From Crocodylus rhombifer (taxonomy: Eukaryota > Chordata > Crocodylia > Crocodylidae), in NCBI GenBank assembly GCA_038503035.1, contig JAVSML010025231.1:83866-147865 (forward strand): DNA of 64,000 bases. The letters run 5' to 3'. Below the pieces are notes generated by a model. That model made no database searches. It worked only from the letters and a program-made list of their open reading frames with translations, and was not told the DNA's origin. This document shows positions 45,918 through 57,560 of the stretch, piece by piece (position 1 is the first letter of the stretch; each line of letters starts with the position of its first letter). A program made the translations under genes and the position numbers.

Positions 45918-46963
45918 CAGGCATACCTCGGAGATATTGCGGGCTCGGTTCCAGACCACCGCAACAAAGCGAGTCACACGAATTTTTTGGTTTCCCAGTG
46001 CATATAAAAGTTATGTTTACACTATACTGTAGTCTATTAAGTGTGCGATAGCATTATGTCTAAAAAAACAATGTACATACCTTAATTAAAAAATACTTTA
46101 TTGCTAAAAAATGCTACCCGTCATCTGAGCCTTCAGCGAGTCGTAATCTTTTTGCTGGTGGAGGGTCTTGCCTCGATGTTGATGGCTGCTGATGGATCAG
46201 GGTGGTGGTTGCTGAAGGCTGGGGTGGCTGTGGCAGTTTCTTAAAATAAGACAACAATGAAGTTTGCCGCATCGATTGACTCGTCCTTTCATGATAAGGT
46301 TGTTTCGCTTTCTTATCATTCCTGTGTTCACTGGAGTAGCACTTTTAATTTCCTTCAGGAACTTTTCCTTTGCATTCACAACTTGGCTAACTGCTTGGCG
46401 CAAGACGCCTAGCTTTCGGCCTATCTCGGCTTTCGCCATGCCTTCCTCACTCAGCTTAATCATTTCTACCTTTGATTTAAAGTGAGAGACGTGCGACTCT
46501 TCCGTTCACCTGAACACTTAGAGGCCATTGTAGGGTTATTAATTGGCCTGATTTCAATATTGCTGCGTCTCAGGGAATAGGGAGGCCCGAGGAGAGGGAG
46601 AGAGACGGGGGAACGGCCGGTCGGTGGAGCAGTCAGAACACACACAACATTTATCGATTAAGTTCGCCGTCTTATATGGGCGCGGTTCGTGGCGCCCCAA
46701 AACAATTACAGTAGTAACATCAAAGATCACAGATCACCATAACAAATATAATAATAATGAAAAAGTTTGAAATATTGCGAGAATTACCAAAATATGACAC
46801 AGAGACACAAAGTGAGCAAATGCTGTTGGAAAAATGGCGCCAATGGAAAAAATGGCGCCGATAGACTTGCTCGACGCAGGGTTGCCACAAACCTTCAATT
46901 TGTAAAAAATGCAATATCTGCGAAGCGCAATAAAGTGAAGCGCAATAAAACGAGGTATGCCTG
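45918..46963 (-). mobile_element. Tigger1-type (Tc1/mariner, pogo group) DNA transposon, internally deleted
   Basis: The element is 1046 bases, bordered by TA on both sides (45916-45917 and 46964-46965), the mariner/pogo target site. Both ends begin with CAGGCATACCTCG in inverted orientation. The sequence follows the Tigger1 consensus as I remember it from placental mammals almost base for base at both ends, including CCCAGTGCATATAAAAGTTA and GGCGCGGTTCGTGGCGCC. A full copy is about 2.4 kb, so roughly 1.4 kb is missing, with the junction near 46292-46295. A short duplication of the GGAAAAATGGCGCC motif lies at 46827-46860. It cannot move by itself. Confidence 0.93.
46114..46529 (-). pseudogene. 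Deleted transposase gene of the Tigger1-type element
   Basis: The minus strand begins at ATG 46529-46527 (MASKCS), but a one-base loss near 46468 breaks the frame before the helix-turn-helix. The next open part (46463-46296) encodes the CENP-B-type N-terminal DNA-binding region, with [16 protein letters not shown] and [16 protein letters not shown] residues. Beyond the deletion junction the frame is shifted, and only the far C-terminus ([17 protein letters not shown] in another frame) and the stop at 46116-46114 remain. The whole DDE catalytic domain is absent, so no active transposase can be made. Confidence 0.88.
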
Positions 46964-46965
46964 TA

Positions 46966-48810
46966 CTAACATAATGAGGGAAGGTTGAAGAGGAAATCAT
47001 CTACCCGACCTTCTTGTTCCTAGACCTTTCGAGGTTTCTGCTTCACTCTCACCTCTAACAATTACGGGTGGCAGATCATACCAACTTACATTGCGCTGAA
47101 GCAGAGTGACTGTAACATCTTCCCGTAGCGGGTGCTTCTCAAAGGGCACGTTCAATTCATGCAACTGAATAAACTCCAGCTCAATTTGAGCTGGAGTAAA
47201 CTAATCCATACCTCACCATCTACTTGTGTGTTTAAGCGCAAGAATTTACTGTGCTGAACGGATACCACTTGTATCTAACAAGACTATCTGGCAGTGCAGT
47301 AAATGAGTCTCTTGCACCCTAATTGCTATGCATGTATAGACTGTGACACTTTCCAGTGCAGTAAATTAATCTGTTGTGCAGTAAAGTGTCTTGTGGAGAC
47401 ATGTTCAGAGACACTATAGACGTACTATTGCTGTGACCTAGAGGAGCTCTCCATCAATTTGAGTGGTAAGGGCCTGTGGTTTTGGTACTGATGAAGATTC
47501 CTGGGAGTATATATGATTTATATAATAACTGGGTCTGGGTTTCTCTTGACCAGGCCTTTACATTGGCATTTGCTGCTGTGCAAAGTGGTTGCAAACTACC
47601 ACGACCGTGCCAGGGAGTGGAGCACACTGATGTGGAAACCTTACCGACCACAGCAGAAATGACAAAGCAAGGCCAAGTCAAGCCTTTTCAGCATCTTGTC
47701 TGCATCACATGGTAGGCCTAGTCCAGGGAATTGTTCCCATGGTCTTCAAAGCTATTGTTAGATCTGGAAGAGACTGGGGTAGTGTGGGGTATGTGCTATG
47801 GTGCACAGTTACCAGCCCTGAGGCTGTGAGTTTGCAAGCCACAGCAGAAGTGCTCATGGCACTGCCCTGTCATAGTCTAATAAATCTGTGAATTCTGCTA
47901 ATAGCTTGTCACAAGGATGTGAAAAAGGAAAGAGTTGGAGATGTTTCTGGAACTTTAAAATTCTGACACCTTTTCCAGATCATGACATTTGTGCCAGCTG
48001 TGGAGTGAAACGGCTGAAACCATGAAGTTTTCTTTTTAAAAATGTCCCCAAACACTTGCAAAGTTTTTGCCCTGCTTGCTCTGCCTCAGCACTGAGAAAG
48101 CTGGTTGAACAACTTAGGTCAAGCACCCGACAGGGCTGGGAGATGCAAATAACCAGTGATCAGGAACAAATCTGTCATTTTACAAATGTGTTTACTGCTC
48201 AGGATTGTGTGACTCTATTTTGCACTTGCACCACCACCAGTGAATGCATGAGAAGCTATTTCCTGCTGCTCTACTTTCCCATGCTTGACATGCACAGCAA
48301 AGTTATCAAAATTAGGTGTTTATATGGCCCCTGTACCTACTGTGTGAGCATCTCATAACCTTTGGTGTCTGTAGCCTGTTCCAGTTTCCAGTTGAGGCAC
48401 TGGAAAGCTATGGAGCTTCCCTAAGGTCATACAGGAGGTCCATGGCAGTGGAGGGAGCTGACCTTAGGTCTCCCTTTCTCTATATGCTCCATGGATCTGG
48501 CCACCAAAGTCCCATACTGTCACTGCTGTACCTTGATTGGATAGTCTTATATTTACATAAACTAATTCCACCGAAAGGAGTACCAACGGCATTTAACTGG
48601 GTAACCCCATAGTTAAATGAAGCTTGGTGTGCTCACACAGGCAGCTGGGAGCAATAATACCAGTACACGGGGTTGGTGAAAGCCACTGACATGTTATGTA
48701 TCAGTCATTCTGCTCACTGCTGGCCGTGACACGCTATGGGACAGTTGGGGTGCTCCACACTCCCACAACCCACAGGAGCAGGGAGCAGGACAGCAAAGAC
48801 AGGCCTGTGA
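46966..48810. other. Intronic stretch with a possible MITE remnant
   Basis: No exon is recognised. The interval 47165-47406 has GTGCAGTAAATTAATCTG and AAGTGTCTTGTGGAGACATGTTC, like the right half of the MITE at 13947-14192, but no matching left terminus was found. A perfect 12-bp palindrome lies at 47173-47197. Confidence 0.4.
47173..47197. repeat. Palindrome, 12-bp arms with a one-base centre
   Basis: ACTCCAGCTCAA and TTGAGCTGGAGT are exact reverse complements separated by one T. It may be the inner part of a decayed MITE. Confidence 0.85.
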
Positions 48811-49137
48811 GGGCTTGTCTATACTGCATTGCTAGCAGGGCTGGACTGTCCCCAGTCACTGTTGGGACTTCATGAAGGACAGGACGGAGCAGGCAGTCTC
48901 ATCCCCCAAGGCCACTGATAAACTCCTGAGCTGGAGGTTTGCTGGTGAAGCTGTCTTGGACTCGTCCCCTGCTCTCAGGCCCACCAGAGCCGGAGGGTGT
49001 GAGAGCAGGCATTGGGGTTAGCAGCCTCATGGGGGAACATCTGGCTCTGGAGGGCGGTGGACTCGACGGCAGAACATGGGGCACATTCGGTTCTGTTGTC
49101 CCCGAGACCTGCTAGTGATGCAGTATAGACAAGCCCT
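48811..49137. mobile_element. Non-autonomous MITE with about 30-bp terminal inverted repeats (Harbinger-like)
   Basis: The left end GGGCTTGTCTATACTGCATTGCTAGCAGG matches the reverse complement of the right end, GGGCTTGTCTATACTGCATCACTAGCAGG, with two mismatches. It is 327 bases with no coding capacity. The flanking trinucleotides are TGA and TTA, close to the three-base TWA duplication of PIF/Harbinger elements. The GGGCTTGTCTATAC terminus resembles Chompy-like MITEs of crocodilians and turtles, though its interior differs from the copy at 13947-14192. Confidence 0.8.
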
Positions 49138-49974
49138 TACAGGCCATCGTGTCCTGCCCTGTGCCCTTTTCCATGAGTACAGCCACCTTATGCTGCTGGG
49201 CATGCACTGCATCCTTAACTCTGTCCCCGTTTGTGCCCTACCCCACACCCCCGCTCCCAAGTCTGTTCTCTTCTGGGCAGTAGTGTTGGTGCAAGCAGGG
49301 TGAAACAGCTGCTACCCTGCGAGAGAGTGGCTGGGAAAGAGCTGTGTGAGCAAAGGCAAGAGCAGCAGGTGGTGGCAGGCTGGTATTCCCCAGGGGTTGG
49401 TGCCCTGCCTATTAGCGTTGGTGGTGGTAGCGCTGTACAGTGTATGCTGCAGGGGAGGAGTGGAGGGAAAGGGCTGCGAGGTGGCTGTTTCCTTCATCTG
49501 TCTTTGGTGGGGGATGTTTCACAGGTTTGCTAGATTCCCATGTTATCGGGAGCTCCTATAAAATACCACCATGTTGCAACCTCCAGAGTAAGGCGAGTTG
49601 AGGGCACCTCAAAACCCTAGTCCCCATTGCCTTGCAGATACTCCTTGGTTGGAGAAAGGCTAAGGGGCATCACCCTGACTGAAACGCGCCCTTGCTGACG
49701 TGTTAGGCAGTCAGCAGCAGTTCCTATCGGTTGCTCTCTGGCAGAAGTTACAGCCATCAGGACACTGAACATCTGGACTCGGTCTGGCCTTTGGATTCTG
49801 TCTGTCGTCTAAAGCCGGTGGTTGGTCTTGGGCAGCCTCCACTCCTCCGTACTCTTTCCTAGGTGCATGCATCGAAGGTCTTGGGGTGATGACTTCAGGA
49901 CTCCATACAAGCAGATTCAGCAGGCAGGTCTCTTGCTAGATCTCTTACACCATGATTCAGAGGGTCGGCGGTGC

Positions 49975-50165
49975 CTGCTCTACTATACTATAGATTCCCA
50001 GCCCTGACACAACCTGAGTGGCCCTGGGCATGCCTTTAACTGTAGTTCCCCATGTGAGAAGTGAGGACAATTACGTTCTCTTTGTCTCTGGAACGGGTTG
50101 GCTCTGTGGGACCAGGACTGCCTCCTCTGCCCTGCTTGCACAGCACCTAGCTCTCAGAGACCTCA
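49975..50165 (+). repeat. MIR-like core-SINE fragment
   Basis: CTGACACAACCTGAGTGGCCCTGGGCATGCCTTTAACTGTAGTTCCCCATGTGAGAAGTGAGGACAATTACG resembles the MIR core, and TTGCACAGCACCTAGCTC (near 50137-50154) resembles its 3' part. Confidence 0.5.
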
Positions 50166-50569
50166 GCATCGGAGCGGCCATAATAGCAGAGGCAAATGGC
50201 AGAGCCGAGCCATGAGCAGATGCCAGGCTCCTCCTGTTGAACTCCTGGAACGTGCAGGAACTCGCAGGGTTCGGGCAGGCGGTTTGCTGCTCTCCTTTTA
50301 TCTCCTTTTGCCATGCAATGCAAAACGCCCCATGCCATCTGGCAGCAGCGCCAGCCCCATTTAGGGCGAGGAATTCCTTTCATTTCCCAGTGCCCAGCTC
50401 GGCTGGCAGAACAACCCTGGATTGTTCGGAGGCTGGTGTGTCTACAAAGGGCTCTCTCTGCCGCCTCGTCATTTTATCTATCGGCTTTTTTTGCAATGAA
50501 TGTGTGTGTCTTCAGAAGATCTATTAATAAGGTGGGTGGGATGCCAGGGAGAGAGCGATCAAATGACAC

Positions 50570-50632
50570 GGGCGAAACAGGGGAAGAAAGAGAGAGAAGG
50601 GGAGGGGGAGAGAAGCAAAGAAAGAAAAGAGT
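50570..50632 (+). repeat. Homopurine tract
   Basis: About 60 bases almost purely of A and G (GGGGAAGAAAGAGAGAGAAGGGGAGGGGGAGAGAAG and onward). Such tracts can form triplex DNA. Confidence 0.85.
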
Positions 50633-50635
50633 ACC

Positions 50636-50700
50636 AGCATTTAATTACAGTGGCACCTAGACCAAAGCCCCCTTGTGCCAGGCACCGTAAGGAAGGAGGA
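50636..50700 (-). repeat. MIR-like SINE 3' tail
   Basis: ATTACAGTGGCACCTAGACCAAAGCCCCCTTGTGCCAGGCACCGTAAGGAAG is the reverse complement of the common amniote SINE tail (GTACAGCGCCTAGCACAATGGGGCC, then CTAGGCGCTACCGTAAT). Confidence 0.6.
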
Positions 50701-52596
50701 GTCCCCCAGCCCTATAACCTGACTCCTGTCAGCGGGACGTGGCATGTCTAGAAGGAGGCAAGTGTGTGGAAGGGTTTTGAACATGGCAAATTGGGTGGAG
50801 AGAGTGGGAGGAGTGTGTTCACAGCACTGTTGGCTCCAGGTACCTAAAAATACTGAATCGGAGCCCTAAAAGGCACAGAGATATTTTCAGTGGCCACGGC
50901 ATTTTAAAAGTAATGAATGCTCAGGCCCTTTCCTATTTGTCTTCTGGCTTCTGAGCCTTGAAATGTCACATCTCCAACTTTGTTCTGTAACCACAAAGGC
51001 TAGATAGTAACCTTTAGTTTTTTCACATGAAACCAGATTCCCCAGGCTCTCCTGAGCGGGGCCTGTCAGGAAAGAGATCTGATCAGAAATGGTGTCCACA
51101 GAGTTTCCCAGGGAAGTAACCAGTGCAGAAATACTCTCATTTGGGAATGCCTCTGTGGGGCCTCCCAGCAGCTGTCTGTTATGGGACATGGCAAGTTTTG
51201 GGACGTGCAGACTGGGACCCTACCCCATAAGAAACAAGGCCGTAGGGTGTCTGAAATACAGGCAAGGGGAACAGGCCAAAGAAGTGTAAAATGGCTGCAC
51301 AGCTCAGCCCACCAAAAGCCATGCTTGACCTGCAAGAAGGCATGGGCTGGTGGCTGGGGACCAGACTAGGGCTGTGTGAAACCCGTGAGTCAGTGGTTTG
51401 TGCCAAGGCTCGGACATGCGGCCACACAGCGGCCCTCAAACAGCCTCAGACCTGCCCTGGGTCAGAGTCTCCCCTCTGTGAAATGGGTGATAAGCTATTT
51501 GTCATTCTGCCCCGCTCAGGCTATACGCTTTCCAGCACGGGACACTTCCACTGCATTGCTCACCCCCAGAGCTGCATCTTGGACAGGGCGTCTTTGTGCT
51601 TCTGCAAGTCCGGCAGTAAAGAGGGCAGGGAGCAGCGGGGTGCCAGCAGCCAGCCAGAGCGCTGAGCGTGTCGGCAGCATTTTGGAGCTTCTGAGCTAAA
51701 GGACCCTGAGGAAGAGATGGCTGCAGAGGGGCAGTTGAGCTTGGTCCAAGCCTGGGTTTGGGGAGGGGAAAAGGTAGGGAGGAGTCCAGTGGGGCTTGCC
51801 CCTAGTCAGGGGGAACTTGGGCAAATTCCCAGCACGGACCAACCACCTGCTGAGAGACAAGTCTTTGTTCACCCTGGTTCCAGCTCTCAAGTCCCTCCCA
51901 GCAGCTCTTCTGAGGCTACCCATTGCCTCACAGAGGCTCTGAGCACCCACGTGCAGCCAGGGAGGCCAGCTGGGAGTGCAGCAGCACCACGGCCTCCCCT
52001 CCAGCACACAAGTCCAGTTCTGCAATTGCTAGAAGCGCTGGGGTGGTTTCAGATCCAAGTTCCTGGAAGGGGAGCAGTGCTTGGAGGAGGTGTGGGGAGG
52101 CATTGCCAGTTGCCACCTCCTCTCTCAGCTGGGAGCCTCAGTGCGCAGCTGCTGGGTTTTGGCTTCTCTGCCTGTGTTTGATTTAGGGCTGACAAGCTCC
52201 TGCAAATGTGTGCCCTTTGCACAGGGAACGGCAGCCTGGGGGATCGTTTGCCAGGAGATGATACATTCGTCATATGTCTTTGGGGTTCTTTTATAGCCAG
52301 CAATGAAAAAGCAAAACCCTGGAGGCTGAGCATGGGGAACGGCGCCATGTCAGGGAGACCATGTTGATGTCAAAAGGCTGGATTTTGGTGGTGCGAGCTC
52401 CTGGGGCCATTGCAATGCCCAGAAAAGGGGGTTGTCAGGGAGACCTCCTTCTTCCTTAAGTCCTTCAAGTAACACAAAACTGGCTTCTGACCTTTCCATC
52501 TGAAACTTTCTCCCTGAGGCTCCAAAATCTTAGATAACATTATTAGTGGGGGAACACAGCAGCAGCGAGAGCTCCTGATGGGGACCTGGCCCTTTG

Positions 52597-52649
52597 CACA
52601 CAAGAGAGTCCCTGCTCCACACGTACACACAAGAGAGTCCCTGCTCCAC
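52597..52649. repeat. Tandem direct duplication (24 bases, period 29)
   Basis: CACACAAGAGAGTCCCTGCTCCAC occurs at 52597-52620 and again, unchanged, at 52626-52649. Confidence 0.95.
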
Positions 52650-53274
52650 GAGCTTCCAGTTGAATGAATGAGACAAACCCGGTGCCCATGGGGAAGGGAG
52701 GCAGAGGAGGGTACAAGGGAAAGCACCAAGAGGCCCTAAGGAGTTTGGGGCACGAGTCTCTGTCACTCAGTTGGAACGATGCTTTCACACACCTGACAAG
52801 CTTTTGGGCATCTTCCCACGAATGACTCGCCTGACGTCACACTCAAGTCCATGGAAGAGCTAGGAACCAGTCCCAGACTTCCTGGGTCCTGGTCCAGGTG
52901 CTTCCCTTAGGCAATTTCTCATTAGTGTATGGCTGGGCTGCCTCGGTGCTTGGAGCTTCCAGCTGGCAGAGAGGATGCTGGAACGGCTGCACGAGGGCCT
53001 GTTCTCGTGGTAAGTCAGCCTGGCCCTTCTGCAGATCACTGAGGCTGACTGGCCGGAGAGTGCCAGCCTACCTCTATAGATCAAAGCTGTTTGAATGTGG
53101 GTCCAGCAAGTATCTAACTGCAGCTACACCCCTGAGCACCTGAGACCTGAAGGCAGGGAAATAAGCCCGAGAATTCAGCGTTATCTCTGAGCAGAGCTGC
53201 AGAAATCCCCTTCCCCCATTGCCCTTCCCTCTCTATCTCTACATACAGCTCCTAGAACGAGGAGGACTGATGGG

Positions 53275-53375
53275 TCACAGCAATAATAATTCATATGTAC
53301 ACTACAGTGCCTGGCACAATGGAGCCCTGTTCTCAGGTGTAACCCATAGCTGCAGGAGCAATTATAATAACCTGG
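53275..53375 (+). repeat. MIR-like SINE 3' tail
   Basis: ACTACAGTGCCTGGCACAATGGAGCCCTGTTCTCAGGTGTAACCCATAGCTGCAGGAGCAATTATAATAA follows the amniote SINE tail pattern (TACAGCGCCTAGCACAATGGGGCCCTG, ending with a TAATAA stretch). Confidence 0.6.
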
Positions 53376-53867
53376 GCAGAGTGTCTTTTTAACCAAGTCA
53401 AGTGTTTGTGGCCTTTGCATCTAACTTCCTACCTCCTCAACTGGTTCAGCAGCTCAGCAGCAAGCTGCATGGGCCAGCAGGTTGCACTGAGATGGCAGGC
53501 AGGACTCCTGGGTTTTATTCCATGCGTCACATTCCCTGCCGATAAACTGGTGACAAAGATCCTCTCCAGCCTATATCTGGTGCTTTGGGATTTAGGGAAG
53601 ATATGGAAAGGGCAAGGATAGGCGCTATTGTGATTAAGGCACTGGGCCGCAGCATAACATTTAGCTCCCGTCAGTGCTACAGCTTCCTTGCGTGGGTTTG
53701 GGTCATGTAATATCGGATTAACCCTGGCACTCAAATCACAGCAAGACTGCAGTTCCAGAAGGCCTTGGCACCCCACACGAAAACCTTGCGCTGGGGTTTC
53801 AATTGACTCCCACTGAAATAAGTGGGAAAACTCTGCCCGCCTATCTTTAAAGGTGCAAGATGATGTA

Positions 53868-53945
53868 TTTCATTGCTCTGTGCCTCAGTTTCCCCATCTG
53901 TAAAACAGGAGTGGTACTTCTGTGGCCTCCAAAGGGGCTTGGGGG
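53868..53945 (+). repeat. MIR-like core-SINE fragment
   Basis: TTGCTCTGTGCCTCAGTTTCCCCATCTGTAAAACAGGAGTGGTACTTCTGTGG is a clear MIR-type core (CCTCAGTTTCCTCATCTGTAAAATGGGGATAATAGTACCT). Confidence 0.75.
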
Positions 53946-55034
53946 ACCCTGGCTGTGAGGTGCACAACATACCATGTAACGAGGACCCCATTCACACCTC
54001 AGACATGAGTGCTGCACAAAAAAGCAGGGAGCAAGAGGAGGGCAAACCCCTCCTGCAGGGAGGAGCAGCAGGGGCTTTCATTCACCTTCCTGGTGGAGTG
54101 TGTAGCTCACAAGCAGCCACAGGCTGATCCAAGTTTCATGCAAGTGGATCCAGAACTCAGGTCCTAGCCAGAGCCTGAGTCCACAGCAAATGCAAGGAAT
54201 CAAAGCTGAGGTTTCCCCAAGCCGCCTGGATGGTGGGCACCTGAATCGACCCCTCCTGCCAAGGCTCAACTGCAAAGCGCAGGTGCCCAGCAATCTCTGA
54301 ACATCTAGGCTGGAGCTGGATATGCCACGGTGCAAGGTACCTTTGAAAGCCTTACCCCAGTGACACATGCAGGTGCTGCCAGCCCCCCGGTGGGAGGGAA
54401 GGAGGCCAGCTGGCTGGGCAGCGGGCACACAGGCTAGGCCTTGGCAGACTCGGAAGGATGTCTGCTGGGTTGATCACATGGGTCCCAAACACATATTTAC
54501 ACAGCTCTGGCAATAAACAGTGTGCCTTTGGGGTAAACAGGGCACCCTTTCCAAGGGGAGCAGCCATATTTAATTGGCCTCTGGGGAATGCAACTGAGGC
54601 ATCAGCGAAAGTGCCTTAAAAACAGTTGTTTCTTAAATGTCAGCTGGGAGTCATGACAAAGGGTTAAATATCCTGTGTTCTGATTTCAGTACACATATAA
54701 AACCCCACAGGAGCCAAAGTCCATGTATTATGCTTTAATTCCACATCTTCAAGGATCCTGCTCCTCCCCTCCTGCCATTGCAGCAGCCAGGTGCTTGTGC
54801 AGTGTCACTGGGATTTACCAGCATCTGTTGTCGCATCATCCCAGAGCTGGCTGCATTTCAGGGCTGGTGAAGCATGTGAGCACTTTGGGATGGAAGGTGC
54901 TACTGGCCTAAACTCCCCGCTCATACCTCTTTACGACTGAAGATGGGGAAACCGAGGTGCCCCAGAAGCTCACCTCTCCTGTCTGCTTACAGAGGCTGTA
55001 CAGCCCAGCTGGCAGCAAGAGTCACGGAAGACCT

Positions 55035-55140
55035 CCAAGTGCATCACAAAGCTGGTAGCATGACCCTGTTTTACAAATGGGGAAACTGAGGCAGGGAGAG
55101 AGAGGAAGACAATTGCCCTGGGTCACCCCGCAGGCCACCA
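55035..55140 (-). repeat. MIR-like core-SINE fragment
   Basis: CCCTGTTTTACAAATGGGGAAACTGAGGCAGGGAGAG, then CAATTGCCCTGGGTCACCCCGCAGG, is the reverse complement of the MIR core. A second, weaker copy of the same motif lies at 54940-54962 (ACTGAAGATGGGGAAACCGAGG). Confidence 0.75.
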
Positions 55141-56479
55141 CCTGTACTCGACTATCCCGAGCCCCAGCTCCACCACTCAGTCTCTGAGTGCACTGCTCTA
55201 CTGCAGCGATGTCCTTTGGCCAGCTCTGTGGGCCAGGATAGGCACTCAGCTCCTGGGGCCCATTCAACCTCCAGCCATGGCTCTGCGGACTGGAGGACCA
55301 ATTAGCAGTGTTTATGGGGCAGGCGGTTGGCCTGACGGGGTGCCTGTCCTCTGGGAAGCAGGGCTTGCTACTGTAACAATAGATCATTAACAGCTTCAGG
55401 TGCTTGGCCTTAGCCTGGCAGGAGATTTAAACTGAAGCTGGACAGACTGGGCTGCAGCCCCATGCATGTCAGTAGGATAAATGGGGCATGACTGAGGTCG
55501 GATTTCTTTCATTTCATCCCTAAATCAGGCCAAAAATGTCCCCAAAGCAAGCCAGGGCTCTGGTACTGCCCGCAACAATTTCCAATCTCGGTTTCTGGAC
55601 AGCAGGAGGTCTGGCTCAGACCCAGTGCTGTCTTCCTCCTCCCTCCTGATGTGTTTTTGGATGTGCCAATGTTCATGAGGCTTGCAATATTTGCTGTCTC
55701 TTAAAGCCCAAGCTCCCATGGCATAGGGGGCTATGGCTGCTTTCAGCATTCACTCTGATGCAAATCCCTTCTCTTTGGGGCGGAAATACATCATCTTGCA
55801 CCTTTAAAGATAGGCGGGCAGAGAAAAATTGGAAAATGTAAACCAAGTCTCCAAACCAGAAGGTAAATCAAAAGAAACAGAAAGGATGACTTTAAGAAAG
55901 AATCAAGCTCCTAATAAAGCCAACCCCCAGGTTTCTGGGGGCTGGACTCATGGTTTTGGAAAGGGTTGGCGTGTCCATACTGTATCTGCACTCATGACTG
56001 AACTGTGCTCTCCTTTAAAGTGCTTTGGGCAGAGATGGGCTTTTTGCTGTGTACCTCACCTAGGTCTGTTTAACTCATCTAGGTCCAGATATTTAGGCAC
56101 CTGAGGATGCAGATGATTTTCAAAAACACCATCCTCCCATGGAAATCCTACTGTGGGCAGCGTTGGCAAGGGAAGAGCCTTCCCACGCAGGTGCTTGCAT
56201 GGTCCTGTTACCAAGTGGCTGAACATCCAAGCATGCTGGCCTGTGAAGGAGGGGACTGATCAGACATAAAGTGTGGAGCAGAAACAGAGGCCAAGAGACA
56301 GACAGAGGTTGCCAGGGCCAGAGGGTCCCTTGTGAGGGTCTGAAGTCTGGCACAGACCCGAGCCTGTGATTTCTGGTTCAACTACAGCATATCCACTGGA
56401 AAGGCATTCAGCTGCTTAAAAAGGCTTGACACCCAGCACTGCCCTGTGCTGGATATTTGGGGAATCTGGCGTCTTTCCT

Positions 56480-57560
56480 TGAGTGCCTACAAAGGAGCTG
56501 AGCCCAACTCAAAGAAAGGATTTTGCCCCTGGTCAGGCAGGGAACGGAGCCAGCTCACCAGTCCCCCGCACCTCGCTGACCACAAGCCCATTTCTTCCCC
56601 ACCGACTTAAGCTGCAGAGTCCGCCTAATAAAAAAAATAATACTAACATGGAAAGTGCTATAATGATCCTTCCCAGATTTTTGGAATCGAATGTCATTAA
56701 TTCAAAGCAGATTCCAGAGGGAGGGAAGGAAAATAAAAGCTGGATCCCAGAAAGGAAAGGCAAGACGGGTCGTTGTCCTCCCCCCAAACATTTTAACGAA
56801 GAAGCAGGACAAAAGTCTGTGTTCTCAAAAAATCAAACAAATGTGCGATGGGATCATTTCTGCTTACGATCCTATTTTGAGAGCCCTTATTACCGACAGG
56901 ACTTTCACCGTCTGAGTAATTTTCCTCTCTCATAAAATGGTATAGGAGAATGAAGGAAAAAAAAAGCCCTTTGTGTTTACAGAAAGGTTTGTGAGGTGGA
57001 TCTGTGCCAATTTGTCTGTAGTAATTGGATTTCGCTATAGAAATGTGCTGCAAATTGATTACGCAAGTTGCTAAAGTTTTCCCTCGGAAGGTGCGTTTCT
57101 ACCAATACTTCTCTTTCATGTGATCTTTTGGTTTGGTGCTTTCCTGCCCTCAAAGCATTGGGAGATCATTTGGGGAAGCACATAGAGCTCTTACAGTTCC
57201 CTTCAAACTCTTCCTTTCTCCGTCCAGCGCAGCTTTCCCCTCGCACATGAGCAGGCAGAGAAACCTTTTCCTGACTGCTCTGCAGCCTGCCGAGGGCAGA
57301 GGTAGACTGCTCGTTGACCTCTTCGGGCCCGTTCACACCAGTCGAGCTCCTTGTGTGTGTCTGTTTGCAGGATCAGGTGCATGTGCTGCTCTCCAGCCCT
57401 TCTCTGTATCCAGGGATATTGTGGGGTTGCTTTCCCCTCACCTACCAGCTCACATAACCACGGGGTCCAAGGCGAGGTGCAGGGAAGTCAGTGGAAGCCT
57501 TTCCAGTGATTGCAGCGACCTTTTGCTTGTTCAGGCATAGAGCCCATTAGGCCTCAGTCT
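56480..57560. other. Unique, AT-rich block; candidate conserved non-coding sequence
   Basis: No repeat is recognised. It contains CCGCCTAATAAAAAAAATAATACTAACATGG (about 56620-56650), TCGAATGTCATTAATTCAAAGC (about 56687-56708) and GTAGTAATTGGATTTCGC (about 57020-57037), including TAAT-core homeodomain-type motifs. A 150-codon frame at 56483-56935 (+) is low in family features and read as chance. Regulatory function is an inference from texture. Confidence 0.3.

Larger units (their letters stand above)
49138..56480. other. Intronic stretch rich in decayed SINE pieces
   Basis: No exon is recognised. Besides the SINE pieces listed separately, 51470-51500 (GAGTCTCCCCTCTGTGAAATGGGTGATAAG) looks like another MIR core remnant. 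Frames of 100-154 codons (for example 51717-52181, +) lack family features. Confidence 0.4.
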
